The notes under the pieces were generated by a model. That model was not told where the DNA came from. It did not search any database and was given only the letters and a program-made list of their open reading frames with translations. A stretch of DNA of 64,000 nt. Origin: an uncultured Eubacterium sp. (GTDB lineage Bacteria; Bacillota; Clostridia; Lachnospirales; Lachnospiraceae). Position 1 is the stretch's first letter. The number at the start of each line of letters is the position of its first letter. The stretch covers positions 1 to 64,000 of the forward strand of contig CANRTU010000010.1 in assembly GCA_947642745.1 (NCBI GenBank), written 5' to 3'. Below, piece by piece: positions 44,771 through 54,620 of this stretch. The translations under genes and the position numbers were made by a program.

Positions 44771-46918
44771 ATGTTACACAATGAAAAGAATTCTGAGGCA
44801 CTGCATGATAAGAGCAACAGCCTTAGCAAAAAGATCATTTCAAAAATGGCGCTGATAGTTGCCGTTATTTTTCTTGTGACCATTTTGATGTCTGCTTTTC
44901 TTGCAGCAAGGTCCCTGATTGAAGTAAACAGGGAAAAACTGTCAGCGGTTGCTTACGAGAATGCGTTTCTGGTTGCCAATGATATTGAAAATGCTTATGG
45001 TAAGGTAGTGGGATTTGCCGGTTCTCTCCGCAATATTTCAGACCTTGATCCAAAAGAGCAGCGGGATGCGATAGACACGGCGCTGGTGGGGCTTCTGGAA
45101 GGCGGCGACGGATTTCCGACTGCGTTCGCTTATTTTGAGCTGAATGCCATTGCGGATGAAAACGGAGATCCATATGAGGTGTATCAAAGGGATATTGCCT
45201 TTGAATCAGTCGTATATCCCAATGAAGAAAAGACCGGATATGTGTTTGAAAAGCATGAGGATGCTTTTGATAATTATGAAAAAGAATATTATATGCAGAT
45301 AAAGCAGACTGGCGAACCCTATGTCATGGATCCGTATGTCTATGAACTGATGGGAAAAAATATTATGATGATCAGCATCATCGCTCCTATATGGGACTCG
45401 CAGGGAGAATTTCTCGGAGTCACAGGCGTGGACGTGGCGCTGGACAACATGCAGGAGGAGCTGCTGGTCAGCACGGATTATAATTCCGCCCAGCTGGTGG
45501 CTCTGGCAGAAGACGGGACAATTCTGGTGGATTCCGCTGATGGCGAAAATGTGGGGCAGGCGGCTGTGGATGCGGGATACGATAAGATGGCAGGCACCGC
45601 GGAAAAGATCCATTCCATGTCAGAAAGCGGAGAGGTGAACAGCCGGTTTGTAATTACAAAGGATAAGAATTATCACACAGGCAAACGGGGAATTTCGGTT
45701 GCCATTCCGCTGGCCGTAAGCGGCAAAACCCAGTGGACTTTACATATGACGGTGGACAACAGCGAATTTTACTGGGCGATTATTGAAGGCACCGGAAAAC
45801 TGTCGTTTATGGTAATCGTGCTGGGTGTCATTCTCTTAAAAGCCGTGGACCGCAGTATTAAAAAAGCGCTGGATCCGATTCAGGTCATAACAGAAGGAGC
45901 GGCAAAACTGGAAGCGGGAGATCTGAATATTCATATTGATATCAGCTCGGACGATGAACTGGGGCGTCTTTCCCAGGCATTTAACCATATCAGCGCTACG
46001 ATGAACAACTATGTAAAGGATATTTCCGCACAGCTGTCCCAGATGGCGGATAATAATATGGATATTACGATGACCCAGGATTATATTGGTGATTTTATTC
46101 CGATCCAGGCATCCATTGGAAAGATATCCCAGTCACTGAATGAAACGCTGCATGAAATTGTCCGTTCGGCGGATGAAGTCTCCGCCAGCTCTGAAAATGT
46201 CTCTGCCGGAGCACAGGTACTTTCAGATGGAGCGACAGAACAGGCGGCGGCCATAGACCAGCTGGCAGCTTCTATTGAAAGCCTTTCTAAAGATGTGGCG
46301 GCAAATGCGAATGACGCCCGTACGGCCAACGAGACAGTTTCCACAGTGAGCAGGTATATCAGCGACAGTAATAAGGAAATGGAACTTTTAACCCACGCCA
46401 TGACTGAAATTGGCCACACTTCCGGGGAGATCGAAGAGATTGTCAAAACTATAGAAGGCATTGCGGAGCAGACGAGCCTGCTTTCGTTAAACGCTTCCAT
46501 AGAGGCGGCAAGGGCAGGCGAGGCAGGAAAGGGGTTTGCTGTTGTAGCGGATGAAATCAGAGAGCTGGCCTCCAGAAGTGCGGAGGCGGTGAACCAGACC
46601 GCAGCCCTGATCGAAAGTTCCCGTACAGCGGTAAAAAATGGTATGCAGATTGCGGATAACACGGCTAAATCCCTGGTGTCCGTGGTGGACGGCTCAAAGG
46701 ATGTGCGTACTTCCATGGAAAAGATCAGCAGCGCCTCACAAAACCAGAGGTCGGTACTGGAGCAGATTACAGAAAATGTGGACCAGATCAGCAGCGTGGT
46801 ACAGACCAATTCCTCGTATGCGCAAAACAGCGCTGCCACCAGTTCGGAATTGTCCGGACAGTCCAAAAGGCTGCATGAGCTGGTGAACCGGTTCCAGCTG
46901 AAGGAGGAACGGAAATAG
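44771..46918 (+). CDS. Methyl-accepting chemotaxis protein with dCache-type sensor
   Basis: The 715-aa receptor has a first membrane helix at about residues 28-50, an extracellular sensor of dCache type (about 52-335, with segments such as [18 protein letters not shown] and [14 protein letters not shown]), a second helix near 340-360, a HAMP domain (about 362-415) and a cytoplasmic signalling domain. The kinase-contact tip [20 protein letters not shown] is intact. GGGAGGTCTT sets the start at 44771. The dCache fold usually binds amino acids or related small ligands. The nearest genes are not chemotaxis genes, so it is an orphan receptor here. Confidence 0.94.
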   Translation: MLHNEKNSEALHDKSNSLSKKIISKMALIVAVIFLVTILMSAFLAARSLIEVNREKLSAVAYENAFLVANDIENAYGKVVGFAGSLRNISDLDPKEQRDAIDTALVGLLEGGDGFPTAFAYFELNAIADENGDPYEVYQRDIAFESVVYPNEEKTGYVFEKHEDAFDNYEKEYYMQIKQTGEPYVMDPYVYELMGKNIMMISIIAPIWDSQGEFLGVTGVDVALDNMQEELLVSTDYNSAQLVALAEDGTILVDSADGENVGQAAVDAGYDKMAGTAEKIHSMSESGEVNSRFVITKDKNYHTGKRGISVAIPLAVSGKTQWTLHMTVDNSEFYWAIIEGTGKLSFMVIVLGVILLKAVDRSIKKALDPIQVITEGAAKLEAGDLNIHIDISSDDELGRLSQAFNHISATMNNYVKDISAQLSQMADNNMDITMTQDYIGDFIPIQASIGKISQSLNETLHEIVRSADEVSASSENVSAGAQVLSDGATEQAAAIDQLAASIESLSKDVAANANDARTANETVSTVSRYISDSNKEMELLTHAMTEIGHTSGEIEEIVKTIEGIAEQTSLLSLNASIEAARAGEAGKGFAVVADEIRELASRSAEAVNQTAALIESSRTAVKNGMQIADNTAKSLVSVVDGSKDVRTSMEKISSASQNQRSVLEQITENVDQISSVVQTNSSYAQNSAATSSELSGQSKRLHELVNRFQLKEERK

Positions 46919-47340
46919 TTATAAGGTTACGGAGTGGGGCAGGAGGGTTATATCCAAGGGATATGATACGGATTTTCCGGCGTGATACCCTCTGTCTGGA
47001 AAGATAGATAATGAAAATTAAATAGCAGGGGCTGTTGTATTAAGAATCGCAGATAAAGACAGGGTATTTCTGAATTTGAACACGAAAATTTCCGCATTCT
47101 GTATAAAGATTCTTAATACGGCAGCCTTTTTGCTTTATAGGAAATTGTGCCTGTAAAGCAAAAAGCCTTCCGGGCAGGATTGCTGGGCATTTGCACGCTT
47201 CCGGTCGTTGCCGGGCAGATGTAATATGTATATAACGTATATTTCAGGGGAAGTATTTTTAGATTCGCTCTGACGTGGACAAAGATAACCGGATGTTATA
47301 CAAAATTGGGAAAAATGTAAAAAAATAAGGAATTTTGCAA
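46919..47340. other. Intergenic region with nested inverted repeats upstream of the defence island
   Basis: No gene is supported here. Arms 47030-47048 and 47108-47126 form a 19-bp inverted repeat with two mismatches around 59 bases. It is followed directly by a second hairpin, CTTTTTGCTTTATAGG with CCTGTAAAGCAAAAAG (about 47126-47165), which resembles a bidirectional terminator. They could terminate the chemoreceptor transcript or be remnants of an integration event. Confidence 0.6.
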
Positions 47341-47347
47341 TGGAATA

Positions 47348-47356
47348 TGGTATAAT
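47348..47356 (+). promoter_or_regulatory. Extended -10 promoter of the defence island
   Basis: TGG followed by TATAAT (47351-47356) forms an extended -10 element. No good -35 is present at the standard distance. It lies 84 bases upstream of the first gene of the island, in A+T-rich DNA. Confidence 0.55.
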
Positions 47357-47440
47357 TTAGAACTATCGGTTTGTGAGCTAATGTATGATCAATGATTGCG
47401 AAGAAACACAGAACAGACAATATCTGGAGGACAGGTATAG

Positions 47441-48328
47441 ATGGTTATTAATAAACACAGTTCGTTTTATATGAGAAATGGCTGGGGAACAAAAATTATA
47501 CAGGCAGTTGATTTTGATCCGTATATTTTTTCACCGGGCAGGGAACAGGAGGCTGTTGATTATACCGGCCTTGGAAGGATTATGATAAAAGCGCTCAGAT
47601 ACTGGTCTGTTGCGATGGGGCTGACCAGAGAAAGTAAAGATCAGACAGGAATCGTACAGGAACAGACAGCTGTTTTTCAGGTACTTAAAAAGTCGGACAT
47701 ATATTTTCAGAGAAAAGGATCATTATTATTAATGCACAGAAACCTTTCACGGAACAAAGAAGAGGCGGCTGCCTGGTACTGGCTGTTTAATGAGTGGAAA
47801 AACGATACTATTTCAAAACAGCAGTTTTCAGATGCATTTTATCCATACCTTGCTGTAAACGGAATGAGTATTAAAAAAGCGGCAATTGATAAAGAGTATA
47901 ATTGTCTGAGAAATACATACATTGGTGATGAAAACTTTGATCTGCAAAAGATCATGGACGAAGACACCTATCCTTTTCTGGCGCCATTGAGAATATTGTA
48001 TGTTGATGATCGTAAAAAAGTTGTGAAACGTTCTCTTACGAAAAAAGATGTTCCGTCTGAAATACTTGTTTACTGTATTGCGATGGATAATATTGAAGAG
48101 AGCAGGAATGGCGCTTCTGTCAGTGTAGAAAAAATGGTGGAAGAAAATAACCAGGCAGGAAAATATTTTAATATGCAATACTCAAAACTGATCGAAGTAT
48201 TATTGGAAGCTGGGAATAAGGGATATATTTCATTAAATAATAACTTTGGTAACAGATACGTGGAATTTATGAATATAGATTACGCCCAGCTTCTGGATAA
48301 ATATTATATGGGCAGGCAGGAGTCATAA
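47441..48328 (+). CDS. DUF4007 family protein
   Basis: The 295-aa protein has the DUF4007 opening pattern: HSSFYMRNGWGTKIIQAV, then a D...EAVDYTGLGRIMIKALRYWSVAMGL block, in which a Leu/Gly segment precedes RYW. The rest is mostly helical with an acidic-basic mix. DUF4007 genes are found near sulfur-related DNA modification and large ATPase genes, but their biochemical role is not established to my knowledge. It is first in the defence operon, with CTGGAGG at 47424-47430 as ribosome site. Its stop overlaps the ATPase start (TAATG). I infer a DNA-binding or adaptor role for the next protein. Confidence 0.75.
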   Translation: MVINKHSSFYMRNGWGTKIIQAVDFDPYIFSPGREQEAVDYTGLGRIMIKALRYWSVAMGLTRESKDQTGIVQEQTAVFQVLKKSDIYFQRKGSLLLMHRNLSRNKEEAAAWYWLFNEWKNDTISKQQFSDAFYPYLAVNGMSIKKAAIDKEYNCLRNTYIGDENFDLQKIMDEDTYPFLAPLRILYVDDRKKVVKRSLTKKDVPSEILVYCIAMDNIEESRNGASVSVEKMVEENNQAGKYFNMQYSKLIEVLLEAGNKGYISLNNNFGNRYVEFMNIDYAQLLDKYYMGRQES

Positions 48329-51300
48329 TGAATTACGCAGAACTTATTACAGCAAAAAGAGACTATAAATATTCTGCAAATTTATGTTTCGATTTAAGAA
48401 ATGAAAACAGGCTGGCTGAATTTATACCTGACATTACAACTACGGAAATATTGGGCGAATATTTATATGGAATCATAAGCAAAACAAATGTACATTCCAG
48501 AATACTTTATGGTTCTTATGGAACAGGAAAGTCGCATCTTCTGACAGTTCTCTGCGCACTGTTGGGGCAAATAAATACAGACGGTAAAGCGTTTGAATCA
48601 TTTCTGGAATCGCTGGCAGAATATGACGCAGAGCTGGCTGGTTATATAAGGCTTTTTGTAAGTAATCAGAAACCTTATTTTGTTGTCCCGGTTTATTCTG
48701 ATCATAATGAATTTGACAGATGTATATCATTTTCATTAAAAAAAGAGTTTGCCAACCGGCACATTGACGTGTGTTTTAAAAGCAGTTTTCAGGAAGCGCT
48801 GGAGCTTCTGGAAACATGGGAAAATGGCAGAGAATCAGCTGGCCGGCTGAATGAGATTGTAAATGATATGAACATAGATCTGGAAGATTTAAAAAACGGC
48901 CTTTGTTATTATCGTGACGAAGATGAAAAAACTTTCAGGGAAATTTTCAGCCGCATGACATTTGGTGCAACATTTATAAGCCAGTCTGGCAGCCTGTCAG
49001 ATGATCTGGACACTGCCGGCAGACTGATTGCGGATGATTATCAGGGAATTGTTTTTGTATTCGATGAATTCGGAAGATATCTGGAAGATCAGAGAGAAAA
49101 GATTCGTGTAAAGAGTATTCAGGATCTGGCTGAATACTGTGATCATTCGGATTATAATACACATGTAATACTTGTTTCACATAAGCAGCTTTCACTTTAT
49201 ACAGAAAAAATGGGAAAGGGATTGAACGAGGAGTGGAAAAAAGTGGAAGGAAGGTTTCGGGCCACATCTGTCAATGCCAGATATGACCAGTGCCTCTCTC
49301 TGATTCCGCACATTATTCCAAAGACGGATAAGTGGCAGGTATTTAGCGCAAAATTCGAAAAAGAGCTGCAGCAGCTGTCCGGAAGGGCGTATGATTTTAA
49401 GGGATTTTTACATCCCGGGGATGGCAGAAATCCTTTTCTGGACGGGTTTCCACTGCATCCGGTATCATTGTTTGTATTAGAACGGCTGTCAAAACGGGTT
49501 GCGCAAAATGAAAGAACATTTTTTACATATCTGGTAAGTGATGAGGAAAATGCGCTGTTTAAGCAGCTGGAGCAATTTGACACGCAGGAATTTCATTTTG
49601 TGGGACTGGATCTTATTTATGATTACTTCGAGCAGAATATCAGATCATATTACCGGACAGATGAAATATATGAGACATACAAAAAACTCCAGTATGCCCT
49701 GAATAAATTACGCAGTGACGGGCCTGTCCGGACACAGATAAAAATATTAAAGACTATAGCTGTAATCAATATGATCGCAGATACTACGGTTCTGGCGTCC
49801 GACAGAGTCACATTAAAGTATGTGACAGATGAAAGGGAGACAGTCATTGATGAAGTTATTGATCAGCTGGAGCAAATGAAAATCATAAAATTTATGCGTC
49901 AGTATGGTTATTATGATTTCTTTGACAGTAGTGTTTATGATTTTGATGCCATGATCGAAGACAAAATCCGGGGTATTACAATGGAAATGGTTATAACAGA
50001 ATTAAACCAGCATTTTATTAATTTTGTTGTGTATCCATATGAGTATAACTTCAGGTACCATATGAAGCGGATCTTTATCCCGGTGTTTATACAGAATCAG
50101 AAGCTGAATAAAAATACAATTTTGAAAATGGTTCCCGGGTATTATGATGGATTACTTCTTATGGTATTTGATAGTGATTTTATAGAATCTGCCTATAAGA
50201 ATCCGGACGACTTGCCTGACAGAACTATTCTTCTGGTTAATACTTCTCCGGGAAATCTGATTCTGGAAGTAAAGAGATATATAGCAACGAAATATTTCTA
50301 TGCAATGCGGGAGGAATTGATAGAAAAAGATCCCGCAGCAGTCAGGGAACTGGAATTATATCTTGAAGAGCAGAAAAGTATTATTTTTGATATTATTCTG
50401 CAGTGGAGATCTTTTAGACTGACGGAAATCGTAACATATATTGGAGGAAAAAAGAAAACAGTTACAGATGGGAAAGTACTGTCGCAAGAAGCGTCTGCGC
50501 TTATGTTCCGTACTTTTTATAAAACTATAATCGTTAATAATGATGTCGTAAATAAAAATAACATATCTGGAACAATCAGATCATCCAGAAAGAAAGTAAT
50601 TGCGGCCATTATTGGTGAACAGGGAAGTATGGGACAGTTTTCACCGATGTCTCCGGAACATACAATGATCCGGTCTGTATTACAGAAAAATGGGTTTACC
50701 CGTAGAAGTGACGGGATAGAGCAGAATCTTTTTCCGCAAGAAGCCGGAACACTGTATGGAAAGTGTTCTGGTAAATATGTGAAATTGCAGATTACAGGTT
50801 TTTTCAGGGAGTGTACAAAAAATAAAAAGCCTTTAATTGAACTGATAAGGGTATTAAAACAGGAGCCATTCGGACTTAGAGATGGATATATTCCCCTGCT
50901 TCTGGCAGACGGACTCAAAGAATATCAGAATGTGGGAATTTATTTTCACAATGATGAGAAAGAGTATTCATCAGAAGAATTGTTAAAAGCGTGTGAAAAA
51001 CCTGAGGATTATTATATCAGTCTGGGAAACTGGACAAAAGAGCAGAATGAATATATAGACGGGCTGGAGGATATTTTCAAAAGTTATCTGACAAAAAATC
51101 CGGGGAACAGGCTGAAAGAACTGCTGGAAGCCATGAATGTTCATTATGCGTCCCTTCCAAAATTCGCCAGGGTTACGGAGAAATATGTATCAGAACCCGC
51201 AAAACGATACAGGCGGATTATGAGTATTTCACATAAAGATTATCATCAGTTTTTCTTCCAGGCTCTGCCGGAACTGGAAGGCGATCTGGTTTCTTTACTA

Positions 51301-51873
51301 CAGCTGATCAGACATATCTGCCGGGAACTGGAACATGCATTGCCAGATCAGAACCAGGAAGTGGAAAACAGCCTGCGTGAGATTCTGGAAACCGGACCGG
51401 AAGATCCGCTGGCGTCTGGTCTGGTAAAAAAATACGACGCTGGGTGGGTACAGAAAAAAACATATCATATAACAGATTACCAGACAAACGCTTTATTAAA
51501 ATACGTACAAACACTTTCTCCGGAAGAAGAAAGTAAAAAAGTAATAGAAAATCTGACGAGAATCGTGGCTGGTTTTGAAACAGATTATTGGAATGATTCA
51601 ACTATCGAAGATTTTCAAAACGGCCTGCGCCAGATAGCGGATCATCTGAATTCCAGTAGTGAAGAAAACGAAAGACTGACAGATAGTGAGTTTCAGCTGA
51701 TTGTAAAATCTTCAGAGGGTGAATCTGTAATATCAACATTTCATAAATGTGAGATGAGTCAGAATGGTCAGATCATGTTTAATAAAATTAAAAGTACAAT
51801 TCATAGTTTTGGGCAGAGTATTTCATATGAAGAAAAGATGGTGATACTGGCACAGCTTTTATCAGATTTATAA
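48328..51873 (+). CDS. Large P-loop ATPase, BrxC/PglY-like
   Basis: The 1181-aa protein has Walker A GSYGTGKS at residues 62-69 and Walker B VFVFDEFGRYLED near 242-254, followed by VILVSHKQLS as sensor region. The remaining 850 residues have no recognised enzymatic motif. Its size, the ATPase at the extreme N-terminus and the neighbours resemble BrxC/PglY-type ATPases of BREX systems or related giant ATPases. In BREX type 4 a BrxC-like ATPase is paired with a PAPS-reductase-like protein, as here. It lacks a coiled-coil SMC layout, so it is not DndD. It sits 19 bases before the PP-loop gene in the same operon. Confidence 0.75.
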   Translation: MNYAELITAKRDYKYSANLCFDLRNENRLAEFIPDITTTEILGEYLYGIISKTNVHSRILYGSYGTGKSHLLTVLCALLGQINTDGKAFESFLESLAEYDAELAGYIRLFVSNQKPYFVVPVYSDHNEFDRCISFSLKKEFANRHIDVCFKSSFQEALELLETWENGRESAGRLNEIVNDMNIDLEDLKNGLCYYRDEDEKTFREIFSRMTFGATFISQSGSLSDDLDTAGRLIADDYQGIVFVFDEFGRYLEDQREKIRVKSIQDLAEYCDHSDYNTHVILVSHKQLSLYTEKMGKGLNEEWKKVEGRFRATSVNARYDQCLSLIPHIIPKTDKWQVFSAKFEKELQQLSGRAYDFKGFLHPGDGRNPFLDGFPLHPVSLFVLERLSKRVAQNERTFFTYLVSDEENALFKQLEQFDTQEFHFVGLDLIYDYFEQNIRSYYRTDEIYETYKKLQYALNKLRSDGPVRTQIKILKTIAVINMIADTTVLASDRVTLKYVTDERETVIDEVIDQLEQMKIIKFMRQYGYYDFFDSSVYDFDAMIEDKIRGITMEMVITELNQHFINFVVYPYEYNFRYHMKRIFIPVFIQNQKLNKNTILKMVPGYYDGLLLMVFDSDFIESAYKNPDDLPDRTILLVNTSPGNLILEVKRYIATKYFYAMREELIEKDPAAVRELELYLEEQKSIIFDIILQWRSFRLTEIVTYIGGKKKTVTDGKVLSQEASALMFRTFYKTIIVNNDVVNKNNISGTIRSSRKKVIAAIIGEQGSMGQFSPMSPEHTMIRSVLQKNGFTRRSDGIEQNLFPQEAGTLYGKCSGKYVKLQITGFFRECTKNKKPLIELIRVLKQEPFGLRDGYIPLLLADGLKEYQNVGIYFHNDEKEYSSEELLKACEKPEDYYISLGNWTKEQNEYIDGLEDIFKSYLTKNPGNRLKELLEAMNVHYASLPKFARVTEKYVSEPAKRYRRIMSISHKDYHQFFFQALPELEGDLVSLLQLIRHICRELEHALPDQNQEVENSLREILETGPEDPLASGLVKKYDAGWVQKKTYHITDYQTNALLKYVQTLSPEEESKKVIENLTRIVAGFETDYWNDSTIEDFQNGLRQIADHLNSSSEENERLTDSEFQLIVKSSEGESVISTFHKCEMSQNGQIMFNKIKSTIHSFGQSISYEEKMVILAQLLSDL

Positions 51874-51892
51874 AATATAAAGGGGCAGGAGT

Positions 51893-53494
51893 ATGGTATT
51901 CTGGTGCCGGAAATGTAAAGAACCTGTGTTTGACAGGAAACTGCATGGAAAGACATGCGATGGTAACATGATAAAAATTTCAGGCGGGGTGATCTGTAAT
52001 CCTGTGTTTAAACAGGAGCGGAAACTGTTAAGCAGAATCACAGACATGGATCTGACAAATGAAAAGATCTGGTATCTGGGTTCCTGTAATTATTATTACA
52101 GAGAGCAGCTGATAAAAATTCCATATAAAAACTGGTTTAAGGAAAAAAAACATCTACAGATAGCTGGGGAGCTCCGCAGTGAAATAGAGATTGAGCAGGA
52201 TTATGATTTTTATATGGGGATTGTACGGGCTAATCTGAGTTATATTCAGCGGCTTGTCATGGAGGCTGAAACGTATGTGTCAGAAATAACGCAGCACTAT
52301 CGGGAACAGAATTATATTCCTACGGTATCATTCTCTGGCGGAAAGGATTCCACGGTAGTCAGCAGGATTGTAAGGGATGCGTTACATAATAATTCCATTG
52401 TTCATTTTTTTGGAGATACTACACTTGAGTTTCCGGAAACCTATAACTACGTAATGGAAAAATTCAGATATGAAAACCCGGCCGTTCCGGTGATTTCCAG
52501 TGAATCAGAAAAGGATTTTTTTCAGCTTTGCAGGGTATTTGGGCCGCCAAGCCAGCATGAGCGCTGGTGCTGTACCATTTTTAAAACCAGTAATCTTGGT
52601 AAGGAACAGGAATATTTACCAGGCAACAGCCTTTCATTTCTTGGAATCCGCCATAGTGAGTCTGTCGCAAGAAAGAAATATGAAAGGACACAGGAAGATT
52701 CAAAAATTTCCAGCCAGGTGAACGCAATGCCAGTGATTGAATGGAAAGATTATGATGTATGGCTGTATATTCTATATAAAAATCTGAATGTAAATGACTG
52801 TTATCAGCTGGGATATAAACGTGTCGGATGCTGGTGCTGTCCGAATAATTCTGACTGGTCAATGATGCTCACAGAAATTTATCATCCGCAGGACATGATG
52901 AAATGGAAGGACATGATATATGAATTTGCGTTAAAAACGGGCAAGGATGAGCCGGACGATTACTACGAAGAAGGGCGGTGGAGAGTCAGGCGGGGAGCCA
53001 GCGGTCTGGAAGTTAAAAATGTAACAATCCGTGATACAGCCTGTAATCTGTCGGACCGGGCAAGGAATATTATTGCTGGCAGAAAGTTACAGAAAGATGT
53101 ACTGGAATTTTTTAAACCGCTGGGTGATTTAAGAATCATTGAAAAGTCTGATGCTGTTTACATAGATGTATATGATGTGGATAAGTCTGGGACGTACCGG
53201 AAATGCTTTTCTATGGTACTATCGTTTGGAACGAATGTATTAAAGGTTTTACCGGAAGCAAGGATAGATGTGCCCAATCTGGTTAACAGACTCAAATGCC
53301 AGCTGAGAAAATATCAGTTCTGCATCAGATGTTCTGCCTGTGACTCTGTCTGTCCTTATGGAGCGATAGATACGATTCACGGACGTTATACGGTTGATAC
53401 AGATAAATGCAGGCATTGTAAAAAATGTATCGCCAAATTTTATAATGGCTGTATTATATGTGATAAAGTTGCGGGGAAGAAGGAAGACCAATGA
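51893..53494 (+). CDS. PP-loop (PAPS-reductase/DndC-type) protein with zinc-ribbon-like and ferredoxin domains
   Basis: The 533-aa protein has three parts. Cys residues 5, 8, 22 and 35 suggest an N-terminal zinc ribbon. The PAPS-reductase domain (about 140-400) carries the ATP-pyrophosphatase loop SGGKDS at 148-153 and Cys residues at 226-227 and 313/315/316 that could hold an Fe-S cluster, as in DndC. The C-terminus (477-533) is ferredoxin-like: C-x2-C-x2-C-x3-C-P, then C-x2-C-x2-C and two further Cys. It would activate the DNA backbone or a carrier with ATP and insert sulfur. The fused ferredoxin could deliver electrons. It overlaps the desulfurase gene by four bases. Confidence 0.82.
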   Translation: MVFWCRKCKEPVFDRKLHGKTCDGNMIKISGGVICNPVFKQERKLLSRITDMDLTNEKIWYLGSCNYYYREQLIKIPYKNWFKEKKHLQIAGELRSEIEIEQDYDFYMGIVRANLSYIQRLVMEAETYVSEITQHYREQNYIPTVSFSGGKDSTVVSRIVRDALHNNSIVHFFGDTTLEFPETYNYVMEKFRYENPAVPVISSESEKDFFQLCRVFGPPSQHERWCCTIFKTSNLGKEQEYLPGNSLSFLGIRHSESVARKKYERTQEDSKISSQVNAMPVIEWKDYDVWLYILYKNLNVNDCYQLGYKRVGCWCCPNNSDWSMMLTEIYHPQDMMKWKDMIYEFALKTGKDEPDDYYEEGRWRVRRGASGLEVKNVTIRDTACNLSDRARNIIAGRKLQKDVLEFFKPLGDLRIIEKSDAVYIDVYDVDKSGTYRKCFSMVLSFGTNVLKVLPEARIDVPNLVNRLKCQLRKYQFCIRCSACDSVCPYGAIDTIHGRYTVDTDKCRHCKKCIAKFYNGCIICDKVAGKKEDQ

Positions 53495-54615
53495 TTTATT
53501 TTGACAATGCCGCTACTACCAGATATAAACCGGTGGAAGTATATAAAGCATTTGAATACTATATGAGAGAAATCGGTGTCAGTCCTGGAAGGGGAAGTTA
53601 CAGCCTGGGAATCAGGGCGTCAAGACTTCTCTACCAGACCCGGAAAAAAACCGGGAGCTATTTTGGATTAAAACAGCCAGAAAATGTAGTTTTTACAAAA
53701 AATTCCACAGAGGCTATCAATCTTTTTTTTAACGGATTTCTCAAAAAGGGTGACCATGTGGTGATTACCTGCTATGAACATAATGCGGTATTAAGGACTT
53801 TACAGAAATTAAAAGACGATAAAAAAATTGAATATTCTGTTATCCGCAGGGAAGATCTTGCCAGGGAACCCTGGGAAATATTTGATAAATATTGTAAGGC
53901 GGATACCAGGGTGTTTGCGTCAACATTGTCAAGTAATCTGACTGGAAGAATAATTTTCAGAGAAGATATTTTCCGTTTTATGCAGAATAAAGGAATTACT
54001 ACTTTTATGGATGCGTCCCAGGGAGCCGGAAAACTGCGGATTGAAATGGAACGGCAGGGAGTCGGTTATCTGGCGTTTACCGGACATAAAGATCTGATGG
54101 CTTTTCCGGGGGTAGGAGGATTATGCTGCAGTCACAAAGATAGCATAAAGCCTCTGATTCAGGGAGGAACCGGATTGTCCGGAGATACCTACACAAACCC
54201 GGATATTTTTCCCGAAGGACTTGAAGCAGGCACGCTAAACATGCCCGCGATCTGGTCGTTAAACAGTGCGATCGGATATGTGGAAAAGCATGAAGCTATG
54301 TTAAAAGAAAAAGATCGTTTATTAAGAGAATATTTAATAAATAAATTAAGTGTGATTAAAAATATTGAAATATATGATCAGGATTATCCAGGGGTAGGTG
54401 TGGTCAGTTTTAATATCAATGGATATTCATCAGCGGAAATTGTCGGAAAACTGGATCAGAACGGAATTTGTGTCAGAGGCGGCATACATTGCGCCATACT
54501 TTCGCATGAAGCGCTGAATACTGCATCGAAAGGAGCAGTCAGGGTTAGTTTTAGCGGGCAGAATACCAGGGAGGAAATCGGAGAACTGGTACGCATATTA
54601 AAAGAATGTAGGTGA
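53491..54615 (+). CDS. Cysteine desulfurase (class V aminotransferase fold)
   Basis: The 374-aa PLP enzyme takes sulfur from cysteine. The motifs are MIYFDNAATT, CYEHNAV (His 97), FMDASQ (Asp 174) and TGHK with PLP Lys 200. The persulfide Cys is probably C334 in RGGIHC. It resembles SufS/Csd-type desulfurases rather than classical IscS. Its position directly after the DndC-like gene and before a DUF3343 gene makes it the DndA-equivalent sulfur donor for DNA modification. It is translationally coupled on both sides. Confidence 0.88.
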   Translation: MIYFDNAATTRYKPVEVYKAFEYYMREIGVSPGRGSYSLGIRASRLLYQTRKKTGSYFGLKQPENVVFTKNSTEAINLFFNGFLKKGDHVVITCYEHNAVLRTLQKLKDDKKIEYSVIRREDLAREPWEIFDKYCKADTRVFASTLSSNLTGRIIFREDIFRFMQNKGITTFMDASQGAGKLRIEMERQGVGYLAFTGHKDLMAFPGVGGLCCSHKDSIKPLIQGGTGLSGDTYTNPDIFPEGLEAGTLNMPAIWSLNSAIGYVEKHEAMLKEKDRLLREYLINKLSVIKNIEIYDQDYPGVGVVSFNINGYSSAEIVGKLDQNGICVRGGIHCAILSHEALNTASKGAVRVSFSGQNTREEIGELVRILKECR

Positions 54616-54620
54616 TCGGT

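Noticed and set aside
46081..46866. 261-aa open frame antisense to the chemoreceptor gene
   Set aside because: It mirrors the Ala/Ser-rich coiled coil of the signalling domain, has no ribosome site and overlaps a certain gene.
47441..53494. Complete BREX type 4 system
   Set aside because: BrxC-like and PAPS-reductase-like proteins are present but PglZ and BrxL are absent, and the operon continues into dptFGH.
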